Shown in pieces: positions 1-5,315 of a stretch of 5,315 bases of DNA. A model generated the notes under the pieces. The model ran no database searches and was not told where the DNA came from. It saw only the letters and a list, made by a program, of their open reading frames with translations. A program made the position numbers and the translations under genes. The stretch is from Filomicrobium sp. (GTDB lineage: Bacteria > Pseudomonadota > Alphaproteobacteria > Rhizobiales > Hyphomicrobiaceae). The stretch covers positions 1 through 5,315 of the forward strand of contig JAJFHK010000515.1 in NCBI GenBank assembly GCA_021775655.1, in the 5' to 3' direction. Position 1 is the first letter of the stretch; every line of letters starts with the position of its first letter.

Positions 1-57
1 ACTTAGATTAGCTCCAAGGGCGACAAGTACGACCGTCGTAGATCCTGCTGCTGCCAC
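1..57 (-). CDS. folK: Probable FolK (HPPK), N-terminal fragment cut by the window edge
   Basis: Reading leftward from a GTG at 57-55, the first 19 codons translate as (M)AAAGSTTVVLVALGANLS, open to the left edge. The VVLVALGANLS stretch matches the opening beta strand of 6-hydroxymethyl-7,8-dihydropterin pyrophosphokinase, whose family typically starts VxIALGSNLG. This enzyme transfers pyrophosphate from ATP to hydroxymethyldihydropterin in cytoplasmic folate synthesis. The start is supported by a GGAG ribosome binding site nine bases upstream and by an in-frame TAA at 66-64, which excludes a longer N-terminus apart from one codon-sized option. It is divergent from the exported-protein gene beginning at 135. 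Only 19 residues are visible and none of the catalytic region, so the call rests on one short motif plus a good start signal. Confidence 0.62.
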   Translation of the reverse strand, partial: MAAAGSTTVVLVALGANLS

Positions 58-66
58 GTTTAATTA

Positions 67-70
67 CTCC
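67..70 (-). promoter_or_regulatory. Ribosome binding site of the probable folK
   Basis: On the minus strand GGAG lies nine bases before the GTG at 57. It sits inside the divergent gap and next to an in-frame stop, so it fixes this GTG as the start and is the main support for a gene leaving the window to the left. Confidence 0.6.
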
Positions 71-123
71 GGCTTTTCTCTTAGGATTGTCGAAATGTGA
101 TTGCGATGGGGTTCTAACGACTC

Positions 124-128
124 AAGGA
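124..128 (+). promoter_or_regulatory. Ribosome binding site deciding the start at 135
   Basis: AAGGA lies six bases before the ATG at 135 and nine before a second ATG at 138. It favours these over the in-frame TTG at 87, whose extra 16 residues would precede the signal peptide. Confidence 0.7.
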
Positions 129-134
129 TGTAAC

Positions 135-515
135 ATGATGCTGCGAAAGTTTGTTCCGTCAATCTTGGTTCTGAGTTTCTTAGCGGCGGGAGGCCTTGAA
201 GCCAAGGCAGGCAAAGCCGACGTCATCGCTGCGGAGGCCGAACGGCAGCCCGATGGGCGCTATACAGTATCGGCCACGATCCGACACGCTGATGAGGGAT
301 GGGAGCACTATGCGGACCGTTTTGATGTGATGACGCCTGACGGCAAGATCATCGGGGAACGTGTCCTTGCGCATCCTCACGTCGAAGAACAACCGTTCAC
401 GCGTTCTCTAAACGGCGTGGCGGTTCCTGATGGTGTGGAAGAGATACGGGTGCGCGCCCATGACAAGGTACATGGCCTGGGCGGGCAAGAGGTGACCGTC
501 AAGCTGTCCCGTTAG
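135..515 (+). CDS. Small exported protein of unknown function, His-rich
   Basis: This encodes a 126-residue protein. Residues 1-25 form a signal peptide: basic MMLRK, a hydrophobic stretch to about residue 20, and a likely cut after AKA at 25, so the mature ~100-residue protein should be periplasmic or secreted. The remainder is hydrophilic and looks all-beta, with strand-like segments near 43-50, 61-67, 102-107 and 119-124. I recognise the pattern GWEHYADRFDV (55-65), HPHVEEQPFTRSL (80-92) and RAHDKVHG (107-114) as that of a conserved hypothetical family, but I know no function for it. Six histidines (51, 58, 80, 82, 109, 113) fall in these blocks, so metal binding is possible. The ATG at 135 was chosen for its AAGGA site; the frame stays open upstream to a TTG at 87. 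The stop is 21 bases from the convergent epimerase stop. Confidence 0.78.
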   Translation: MMLRKFVPSILVLSFLAAGGLEAKAGKADVIAAEAERQPDGRYTVSATIRHADEGWEHYADRFDVMTPDGKIIGERVLAHPHVEEQPFTRSLNGVAVPDGVEEIRVRAHDKVHGLGGQEVTVKLSR

Positions 516-536
516 TGAGCCAATGATCGGAAATGG

Positions 537-2798
537 TTATGCAGCGAAAATACTGTCGGCAGAACCGAAGGTGACCTGATCGGCAGACGTGACACCCTCC
601 AGCTCGGCGATTGCCACTTCTTTTCCGCCGATTGTCGCCATTACCGTCATGCCATTTTCGCTCTCCACGAGCCTCGGTCCGTCTGCATCGTTCCTACCAA
701 TATCTGTGAGATCGATTACGTCGCCAACCTCATAGTCGGTGATTAAGTCGGCGCCGCGATGATTGCCATGTTCATCGATGATGTCGCGTCGCGCGTATTG
801 GAAGACATCATTGCCCTCGCCCCCGCTGAGCGTATCAACGCCACCTGCTCCTCGGATGACATCATTACCGGAACCACCTTCGAATGCTTGTGCGCGGTCG
901 CTACCACGGAAGCTATCGTCGTGGTTTGAACCAATGAAGGTTTCGATGCTGTCGAAGGTCAGGCTGACGGGACCCGTTGCGTTTTTCTTGCTGGCGTTGA
1001 TTGTCACGCCGCTATCGATCCGTGAGAAGTCGAGAGTATCGAGTTCCCCATCGCCATCGTAAGTGTCGGACCCTGTGCTGGCGTAAATATAGTCATTCCC
1101 GGAACCCCCAGAAATCCGGTCGTCTCCAGCACCGCCGTCTAAAACGTCGTTACCGCTATTGCCATACAAACTGTCGTTGCCTCCATCACCGAAGAGGGCG
1201 TCGTTTCCGCTGTTTCCTTCGATGGTGTCGTTGCCACTTCCCCCAGAGATCAGGTCTTTGCCGGCGCCGCCGTTGAGCATGTCATCGCCGCTGTTGCCGT
1301 TCAGTTTGTCGTTTCCGTCTTCACCGAACAGCTTGTCGTTACCTGAGTCGCCCCGGATTGAATCGTTGCCATCGCCACCATGCAATTCATCGGCGCCTTT
1401 GCCGCCGCGCATGGTGTCCTTGCCGCCCTCTCCAAAAGCGATGTCGTCGTTGTTCTTGGCGTTGATATAATCCGCTGAGCGCGAACCCAACAGAACATCG
1501 TTCTGTGAGGTGCCGATGAGATCGCCGCCCTTAGCCTCAGCGTACACCCATTGGGCATCACCATCTTCAGCAAGGTATGCGCCCCGCGCCATCCCTTTGA
1601 TGTCGTCGATAGAGATGGAATTGTCTTCTGGCGTCTGTCCGATGACCTCGATGCCATAGCGCGCCAGCACGTCGCCGCTGGCGTTGATCGAATTGTCGGT
1701 GATTGTGTTGCCGGCAGCCTCGTAAGCCAGGTTGCCCGGGCCGGGGTTACTCGGAGCGTACGCTTCGATCTCGACTTCCGAATAACCTTCGTCCTTGGAT
1801 TGGGAGTTATTGTGGATGTCGTTGTTTTGGACGAGGCTATCTGAGGAGCCGTAGAGGCGCACGCCTTGGCGACCGTTTTCGTAGATCTCCATACCCTCGA
1901 CCGTGACATGGTCAGAAAATTGTACCAGCACGCCTTCGCGGCCGTTGCCATAGCTGGAACCACCTGTGAATGTGACGATGGACGGGCTTTCAATGATTTC
2001 GGAACCGCGCTGCACCACGAAACCAGCGCCGCTGTTGTCATGGGAAACGTTGTCTGTAAACAGGAGATCCTGTGACGTCGTCACGACATTGAAGCCATGG
2101 CGGCCGTTGTCATAGCTCTCATTTCCAACGATGTTGGCCTCGACGATCATGTCGAGCACGAAACCGTCGACGGCATTGTCGTGGGCAACGCTATTCTGAA
2201 TCGTCAGGCGCTCGGTCAGTTCATGGGGGTCGAATCCATAGCGCGAGACGTTCTCAATCTCGACGCGCATGACTGTAACGTCCTGATCAGCGATCGTTTG
2301 ACCAGGCTCGGGGCCGGTAAAGAACCCGTCAACCTGGCCGCTCGTGTTGGATTTGTTGCCGTCTATGGTGAGATCGGCGATGCCCCAGTTGGTTGTCTCC
2401 TCACCCCAGGGTGAACGAACGAGGCCGGTGACAGTACCCTCGTGACCGTCAACCAGTCGCAGAACGCTGTCGCCCATTCCCGCTCCCTGGACGTAGACGT
2501 TGCTCAATACATGGATGCTTCCATAGCCATCAGGATCAGCTTTGATGCCGAATGTTCCTTCAGGAATAACGACGATGCCGCCACCGGCGGCATGCGCGGC
2601 GTTGATAGCAGCCTGAATCATTGGACGGTTGTCGATATTCGGGTCGGCGATAGCGCCGAAGTCAGTAATGTCGAAGGTTGGACCGCTGATCGCGGCTGCT
2701 GGATCCGTGAAACTCTGCGGTACGCCAAATTCGTAAACCGGACGGGTATCGATCCCATCCGCCCGAGTCGTCGTCTCTGTCAGAGCTGGAACACTCAT
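537..2798 (-). CDS. Secreted AlgE-type mannuronan C5-epimerase with RTX repeats
   Basis: This protein converts beta-D-mannuronate to alpha-L-guluronate within alginate-type polymers, outside the cell and with calcium. Numbering is from the ATG at 2798 (753 residues). Residues 42-423 are one right-handed beta-helix module that aligns, as I recall Azotobacter AlgE4, almost without gaps: VRSPWGEETTNWG, DGNKSNTSG, YGFDPHE, NGRHGFNVVT, REGVLV. The catalytic set is present: Tyr187, Asp190, His192, Asp216. Substrate-contacting Arg128, Arg233, His234 and Arg287 are kept, but two lysines (AlgE4 K84 and K117) appear as Thr122 and Gln155. Residues 429-590 are 18 in-phase GGxGxDxUx nonapeptides, 623-667 a second short block, and the rest a serralysin-like C-terminal region (GADLITDYEVGDVIDL) ending in SIFAA, like the AlgE end VVFAA, the type I export signal. 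There is no N-terminal signal peptide, as expected. An in-frame GTG at 2837 would add 13 residues; neither start has a strong ribosome binding site. Epimerase versus lyase or mixed activity cannot be settled from sequence. Confidence 0.92.
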   Translation of the reverse strand: MSVPALTETTTRADGIDTRPVYEFGVPQSFTDPAAAISGPTFDITDFGAIADPNIDNRPMIQAAINAAHAAGGGIVVIPEGTFGIKADPDGYGSIHVLSNVYVQGAGMGDSVLRLVDGHEGTVTGLVRSPWGEETTNWGIADLTIDGNKSNTSGQVDGFFTGPEPGQTIADQDVTVMRVEIENVSRYGFDPHELTERLTIQNSVAHDNAVDGFVLDMIVEANIVGNESYDNGRHGFNVVTTSQDLLFTDNVSHDNSGAGFVVQRGSEIIESPSIVTFTGGSSYGNGREGVLVQFSDHVTVEGMEIYENGRQGVRLYGSSDSLVQNNDIHNNSQSKDEGYSEVEIEAYAPSNPGPGNLAYEAAGNTITDNSINASGDVLARYGIEVIGQTPEDNSISIDDIKGMARGAYLAEDGDAQWVYAEAKGGDLIGTSQNDVLLGSRSADYINAKNNDDIAFGEGGKDTMRGGKGADELHGGDGNDSIRGDSGNDKLFGEDGNDKLNGNSGDDMLNGGAGKDLISGGSGNDTIEGNSGNDALFGDGGNDSLYGNSGNDVLDGGAGDDRISGGSGNDYIYASTGSDTYDGDGELDTLDFSRIDSGVTINASKKNATGPVSLTFDSIETFIGSNHDDSFRGSDRAQAFEGGSGNDVIRGAGGVDTLSGGEGNDVFQYARRDIIDEHGNHRGADLITDYEVGDVIDLTDIGRNDADGPRLVESENGMTVMATIGGKEVAIAELEGVTSADQVTFGSADSIFAA
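798..932 (-). repeat. Second RTX block, five nonapeptide units
   Basis: These are five units (epimerase residues 623-667 from the ATG): GSNHDDSFR, GSDRAQAFE, GGSGNDVIR, GAGGVDTLS, GGEGNDVFQ. They are separated from the main array by about 32 residues without the motif (including VSLTFDSIETFI), a spacer type common in RTX proteins. The block leads straight into the C-terminal export region. Confidence 0.85.
1029..1514 (-). repeat. Eighteen tandem 27-base repeats coding RTX nonapeptides
   Basis: This is an uninterrupted run of 18 nine-residue units (epimerase residues 429-590 from the ATG). The central units match GGxGNDxL/I well (GGDGNDSIR, GDSGNDKLF, GGSGNDTIE, GDGGNDSLY) while the first two and last two are degenerate. 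The conserved Gly and Asp positions form the calcium-binding parallel beta-roll. At DNA level the repeats are diverged by synonymous and conservative change, so this is an old protein repeat and not a recent tandem amplification. Confidence 0.93.
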
Positions 2799-2899
2799 TC
2801 GCTGGGGCGTCCATAATCGCGCGCACGGGTCCGGCACCCATGTCTAGTGCTGCCGACTTTACCGGCTAAGCGCTTCCAGCCCGTTTCATGAATTGGTAA

Positions 2900-2914
2900 G
2901 ATTTGAAACAAATC
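2900..2914. promoter_or_regulatory. Perfect 6+6 inverted repeat upstream of the epimerase
   Basis: GATTTG and CAAATC face each other across three bases, about 100 bases upstream of the epimerase ATG and between it and the terminator of the gene behind. Its size and place suit a dimeric regulator's operator, but a repeat this short also arises by chance. I found no well-spaced promoter beside it. Confidence 0.3.
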
Positions 2915-2935
2915 CCGGAAGCCGCCTGTAATTGT

Positions 2936-2965
2936 AGAAAAACCCGCAAGCGAAAGCCTGCGGGT
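2936..2965 (-). terminator. Rho-independent terminator of the PRC-barrel gene
   Basis: On the minus strand ACCCGCAGGC pairs with GCTTGCGGGT (10 base pairs, one G-U) around a TTTC loop, and the hairpin runs directly into TTTTCT. It begins 28 bases after the PRC-barrel stop codon. It separates that transcript from the epimerase gene in the same direction, so the epimerase needs its own promoter within 2799-2935. The plus-strand side has no T run, so it acts in one direction only. Confidence 0.88.
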
Positions 2966-2992
2966 CGTTCCATTCTGGCGGTGAAGCCGGGT

Positions 2993-3697
2993 CTATTTTG
3001 GCGGTTGGCCATCTGCCGGCGGAGGGCTGGCGCCGTCGTCCTTTAGAGCACCTTCGGCGGCTTCTTTGGCCTTTTCATACGCCTTGCCAGCAGCGTCCTT
3101 AGTTTGCTCGTAGGCCTTACCGGCGGCATCCTTAGTCGTCTCGTAAGCCTTGCCGGCTGCTTCCTTGGCCTGCTCTAGAGCCGGCCCGGCTTGTTCCTTG
3201 GCTTTCTCGTACGCCTCTTTGGCCGTCTCCGAAGATTTGTCGGTCAGTTCGCGGGCTTTTTCCATTGCGCGCTCAAGCAAAGACTTCTTCGGTTCGGCGC
3301 GTTTGAAGCCGGGCACCGATTTTAGCATTTCCTGCGTGACACCTGGAAGTACGACCACCCGTTTACCGTCACGATCCTGGAACTCAAACGCGCCAAGGTT
3401 AACGCCGACTCGCTTCTCAGCAATTCCGAGGAATCCGCCGGTCCCCATGATCACACCTTGAACGCGGTTCCAGTCGTTGAGAATTACGTCTTCAATGTCG
3501 CCAATAATCTTGCCGTCGGCGCCTTCGACCTTGGCACCAATGAGGACGTCCTTGGCCAAGTAGTTTGCCTCGGGCTGAGCATCGATGAAGGTGTTCGCCG
3601 GTATTGCGGCTGCATCGGCGGCAGGTGTTTCGGCAAGAGTTGGCGTCGCAAGCAATAGCGCGGCAGCTGCTGCCACCAGTGAAATTCTGAGCGTCAT
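2993..3697 (-). CDS. Periplasmic PRC-barrel protein with LEA-like 11-mer tail
   Basis: This encodes 234 residues from the ATG at 3697. Residues 1-22 are a clear signal peptide (MTLR, then Ala/Leu-rich, cut after TLA), placing it in the periplasm or outside. Residues 46-106 are a PRC-barrel domain (YLAKDVLIGAKV, DGKIIGDIEDVIL, RVQGVIMGTGGFLG, KRVGVNLGAF), a small beta-barrel used for protein or ligand binding; LPGVTQEMLKSVPGF follows at 117-131. From 140 to 216 run seven 11-residue units, five of them clear (AYETTKDAAGK type), forming a charged, Ala-rich amphipathic helix like group 3 LEA proteins, then a Pro-rich end (PPPADGQPPK). This start was preferred over an in-frame ATG at 3715 because GGAGG lies between them and the longer version would extend the signal peptide's n-region with acidic residues. 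It is a single-gene unit ending at its own terminator. A stress or envelope role is inferred from the tail only. Confidence 0.88.
   Translation of the reverse strand: MTLRISLVAAAAALLLATPTLAETPAADAAAIPANTFIDAQPEANYLAKDVLIGAKVEGADGKIIGDIEDVILNDWNRVQGVIMGTGGFLGIAEKRVGVNLGAFEFQDRDGKRVVVLPGVTQEMLKSVPGFKRAEPKKSLLERAMEKARELTDKSSETAKEAYEKAKEQAGPALEQAKEAAGKAYETTKDAAGKAYEQTKDAAGKAYEKAKEAAEGALKDDGASPPPADGQPPK
3050..3214 (-). repeat. Five tandem 33-base repeats coding 11-mers (A-Y-E-x-x-K-x-A-A-G-K)
   Basis: The five units are AYEKAKEQAGP, ALEQAKEAAGK, AYETTKDAAGK, AYEQTKDAAGK and AYEKAKEAAEG. The third and fourth differ at one residue and are also close in DNA, which suggests a fairly recent duplication inside the array. 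Two weaker units precede (LLERAMEKARE, LTDKSSETAKE). The 11-residue period fits a helix with one continuous Ala/Tyr face, as in LEA group 3 and other membrane-surface helices. Confidence 0.88.
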
Positions 3698-3708
3698 GAG
3701 TATCTCAA

Positions 3709-3713
3709 CCTCC
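3709..3713 (-). promoter_or_regulatory. Ribosome binding site deciding the PRC-barrel start
   Basis: GGAGG on the minus strand lies 11 bases before the ATG at 3697, with a further GAG closer in. The upstream in-frame ATG at 3715 has AGAGG directly abutting it, too close to work, so the shorter protein is favoured. Confidence 0.6.
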
Positions 3714-3949
3714 ATCCTCTTCAGATTCGTTGGCCTGGCTAACCTCTGCCAGTCAACTTCCCAAGCCGAACTGTGTCACCGGGGCATTTTTGTGCCGATC
3801 CGGCATGCCTCATGGGATTTAGTGGCACTCTATGTCGGCAGCAAGTCGGCGGTGTCTCGTTCCGCCGCGGTCAATAGCGTTGAATCAGCGCATGGCGGGT
3901 GCTTTTTAGGGGATGAAGCGGTTGTGGGGAATGGGCCGACATTGCGGCG

Positions 3950-3968
3950 TTAGCCCCACTTGGGCTAA
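3950..3968. repeat. Perfect 7+7 inverted repeat upstream of gyrA
   Basis: TTAGCCC and GGGCTAA are separated by five bases (CACTT), about 100 bases before the gyrA start. Neither side is followed by a T run, so it is not a standard terminator. An operator or a hairpin in a gyrA leader RNA are the alternatives; chance is also possible. Confidence 0.4.
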
Positions 3969-4068
3969 GAGTGTGCAGCACGACGGGCCGTCTAGATCAG
4001 GGTAACTTGTTCGACGTCACACCTTATGCCGTGCGGTGCATTGAAATTATCCGCGGATTTCAAATCAA

Positions 4069-5315
4069 GTGGCAGACAATTCGAATACGCCGGGCGCCGG
4101 TCCAGGCGGCCCGCACGACATCCGACCGGTGTCAATTACTGACGAGATGAAGCGCTCGTACCTCGAGTACGCAATGAGCGTTATCGTGTCGCGTGCGCTT
4201 CCAGACGTCCGCGACGGGCTAAAGCCCGTTCACCGCCGCATCCTCTACACGATGGGCGAAATGGGGCTTGCCTGGAATAAGCCCTATAAGAAGTCGGCGC
4301 GTGTTGTCGGCGACGTGATGGGCAAGTTGCATCCACACGGTGATTCGGCGATTTACGATGCACTTGTGCGGCTTGCTCAGGACTTCTCTATGAGCCTGCC
4401 GCTGGTTGACGGTCAGGGCAACTTTGGCTCGGTCGACGGCGATCCACCAGCAGCGATGCGCTATACCGAGTGCCGCTTGCAGAAGGTCGCCGAAGCACTT
4501 CTCGACGACCTCGACAAGGATACTGTTGATTTCCAGGAGAATTACGACGGTTCGGAAACCGAACCATCGGTGCTGCCCGCAAAATATCCAAACCTGCTGG
4601 TTAACGGTGCGGGCGGCATTGCCGTCGGTATGGCGACCAACATTCCGCCGCACAACCTTGGCGAAGTCATCGATGGCTGCCTGGCGTTGCTCGACAGTCC
4701 CGAAATTACTATCGACGAACTTATCGAAATTATTCCCGCACCTGATTTTCCGACGGGCGCGCTGATTCTCGGTCGTGCAGGAGCCACTGCTGCCTATCAC
4801 AAGGGGCGCGGCTCCATCATCATGCGGGCTCAGGTCGACGTGGAGGAGATCCGCAAGGACCGTCAGGCGCTGATCGTCACTTCAATACCCTATCAGGTCA
4901 ACAAGCGCGTCCTTATCGAAAAAATCGCTGATCTCGTGCGCGAGAAGCGCGTTGAGGGTATCTCCGATATCTGGGACGAGTCGAATCGTGACGGCATGCG
5001 CATCGTCATCGAATTGAAGCGCGATGCCGTGGCCGATGTAATCCTCAATCAGCTGTGGCGCTTCTCAGACCTGCAGACCTCATTTGGCGCCAATATGCTG
5101 GCGATCAATGGAGGGCGCCCGGAGCAGCTGAACCTCAAGGATATGCTGCAAGCATTCGCCGCTTTCCGCGAAGAAGTTGTGACTAGGCGCACGAAGTTCT
5201 TGTTGAACAAGGCCCGTGATCGCGCTCACGTCCTGGTTGGCTTGGCCATCGCCGTGGCCAACATCGACGAAGTCATAAATCTGATCCGCCGTGCGCCGTC
5301 GCCTGCTGTTGCAAA
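4069..5315 (+). CDS. gyrA: DNA gyrase subunit A, 5' part, cut by the window edge
   Basis: With GyrB this cytoplasmic enzyme adds negative supercoils using ATP; GyrA cuts and rejoins DNA. The 415 visible codons cover the winged-helix and tower domains of the roughly 900-residue protein. The catalytic tyrosine is Tyr132 in AAMRYTE (E. coli Tyr122) beside Arg131. The quinolone pocket reads [10 protein letters not shown], with Ser93 and Asp97 at E. coli positions 83 and 87, the susceptible residues. Other family blocks are [44 protein letters not shown] and [38 protein letters not shown] and the PHNL/NLKD blocks mark GyrA rather than ParC. The GTG is the only usual start between an in-frame TGA at 4042 and the conserved [11 protein letters not shown]; the next ATG (4147) would delete that block. 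There is no clear ribosome binding site, only GGA 12 bases upstream. It is intact as far as seen. Confidence 0.98.
   Translation, partial: MADNSNTPGAGPGGPHDIRPVSITDEMKRSYLEYAMSVIVSRALPDVRDGLKPVHRRILYTMGEMGLAWNKPYKKSARVVGDVMGKLHPHGDSAIYDALVRLAQDFSMSLPLVDGQGNFGSVDGDPPAAMRYTECRLQKVAEALLDDLDKDTVDFQENYDGSETEPSVLPAKYPNLLVNGAGGIAVGMATNIPPHNLGEVIDGCLALLDSPEITIDELIEIIPAPDFPTGALILGRAGATAAYHKGRGSIIMRAQVDVEEIRKDRQALIVTSIPYQVNKRVLIEKIADLVREKRVEGISDIWDESNRDGMRIVIELKRDAVADVILNQLWRFSDLQTSFGANMLAINGGRPEQLNLKDMLQAFAAFREEVVTRRTKFLLNKARDRAHVLVGLAIAVANIDEVINLIRRAPSPAVA

Larger units (their letters stand above)
58..134. promoter_or_regulatory. Divergent intergenic region (folK / exported protein)
   Basis: This 77-base gap lies between two divergent start codons and must carry promoters for both unless either is read from farther away. 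It contains both ribosome binding sites. I could not find a -35/-10 pair with good spacing in either direction; TTGTCG at 87-92 is the closest plus-strand -35 but lacks a matching -10. Confidence 0.4.
3698..4068. other. Divergent intergenic region, PRC-barrel gene to gyrA
   Basis: This 371-base gap holds no coding sequence that I believe. It contains small inverted repeats: CTGGC/GCCAG at 3735-3752, TGCCG-ATC-CGGCA at 3793-3805 overlapping the palindrome GGCATGCC at 3802-3809, and TTAGCCC/GGGCTAA at 3950-3968. A minus-strand TTGACT (3756-3751) overlaps the first of these and is a possible -35 for the PRC-barrel gene, but no good -10 follows at 16-18 bases. No tRNA or known small RNA signature was seen. 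Confidence 0.5.

Noticed and set aside
2..100. Plus-strand frame open from the left edge to TGA at 98-100
   Set aside because: Its translation has no recognisable motif, and the minus-strand reading with GTG, GGAG and an HPPK-like start explains the region better.
763..1470. Open plus-strand frames opposite the RTX region, Ser/Pro/Leu-rich or Arg/Cys-rich
   Set aside because: They are mirror images of the Gly/Asp-rich repeats; composition is artificial, they lack ribosome binding sites, and the minus-strand reading has clear family matches.
1029..1514. Regular 27-base periodicity considered as a CRISPR or satellite array
   Set aside because: The units have no unique spacers and translate in phase to RTX nonapeptides, which explains the period fully.
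1301..2041. A 246-codon minus-strand open frame inside the epimerase
   Set aside because: It is another frame of the same strand within a gene with clear AlgE homology, and its low-complexity Thr/Ser/Arg-rich product resembles nothing.
1551..2816. Plus-strand frames of 97-124 codons opposite the beta-helix module
   Set aside because: They are antisense shadows of a confidently identified coding region, with no family motif and no start signals.
3832..3909. A 25-residue plus-strand frame (starts MSAASRRCLVPPRS)
   Set aside because: There is no well-placed ribosome binding site and no recognised family; a frame of this size is expected by chance. Conservation in relatives would change this.
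3928..3951. GGAAT and CGTT resembling an EcfG-type general stress promoter (plus strand)
   Set aside because: The spacing is 15 bases where 16-17 is expected and the -35 is imperfect; not enough for a call.
3585..3953. A 122-codon plus-strand frame running from the PRC-barrel gene into the gap
   Set aside because: Its first third is antisense to the signal peptide coding region; the rest has no recognisable motif or ribosome binding site.
4219..4800. A 193-codon minus-strand frame opposite gyrA
   Set aside because: gyrA on the plus strand is certain; the antisense frame has no motif and is a codon-bias shadow.

Overview
The window is chromosomal DNA of moderately high GC, most likely from an alphaproteobacterium. 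The best evidence is the right-hand gene, a DNA gyrase A subunit with the alphaproteobacterial style of N-terminus (short Gly/Pro-rich lead, then [21 protein letters not shown]). I cannot name the genus. The start codons used here include GTG (gyrA, probable folK).

Layout, left to right. Bases 1-57 (minus) hold the first 19 codons of what looks like folK, cut by the left edge. A 77-base divergent gap separates it from a small exported protein of unknown function (135-515, plus). Converging on that gene, only 21 bases away, is the largest gene (537-2798, minus). It encodes a secreted poly(beta-D-mannuronate) C5-epimerase of the Azotobacter AlgE type: one right-handed beta-helix catalytic module, 18 in-phase RTX nonapeptides, a second short RTX block and a type I secretion C-terminus. 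Upstream of it lies a strong rho-independent terminator (2936-2965, minus) that ends the next gene, a periplasmic PRC-barrel protein with an LEA-like 11-residue repeat tail (2993-3697, minus). A 371-base divergent gap (3698-4068) with several small inverted repeats but no convincing gene or promoter leads to gyrA (4069 to the right edge, plus, 5' part only).

The genes do not form one pathway. Two housekeeping genes (folK, gyrA) flank three envelope or secreted proteins, each apparently its own transcription unit. The epimerase would act outside the cell on alginate-like polymer, with calcium folding its RTX part. No alginate synthesis, lyase or type I secretion gene is in view, so its exporter and substrate source must lie elsewhere. 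The PRC-barrel/LEA-like protein suggests envelope or desiccation/osmotic stress, but that is inference.

The points most worth a second look are the epimerase, which keeps its catalytic residues but appears to have lost two substrate-binding lysines, and the PRC-barrel plus 11-mer fusion. I see no evidence of a wholly new system such as a CRISPR array, a transposon or a defence island.
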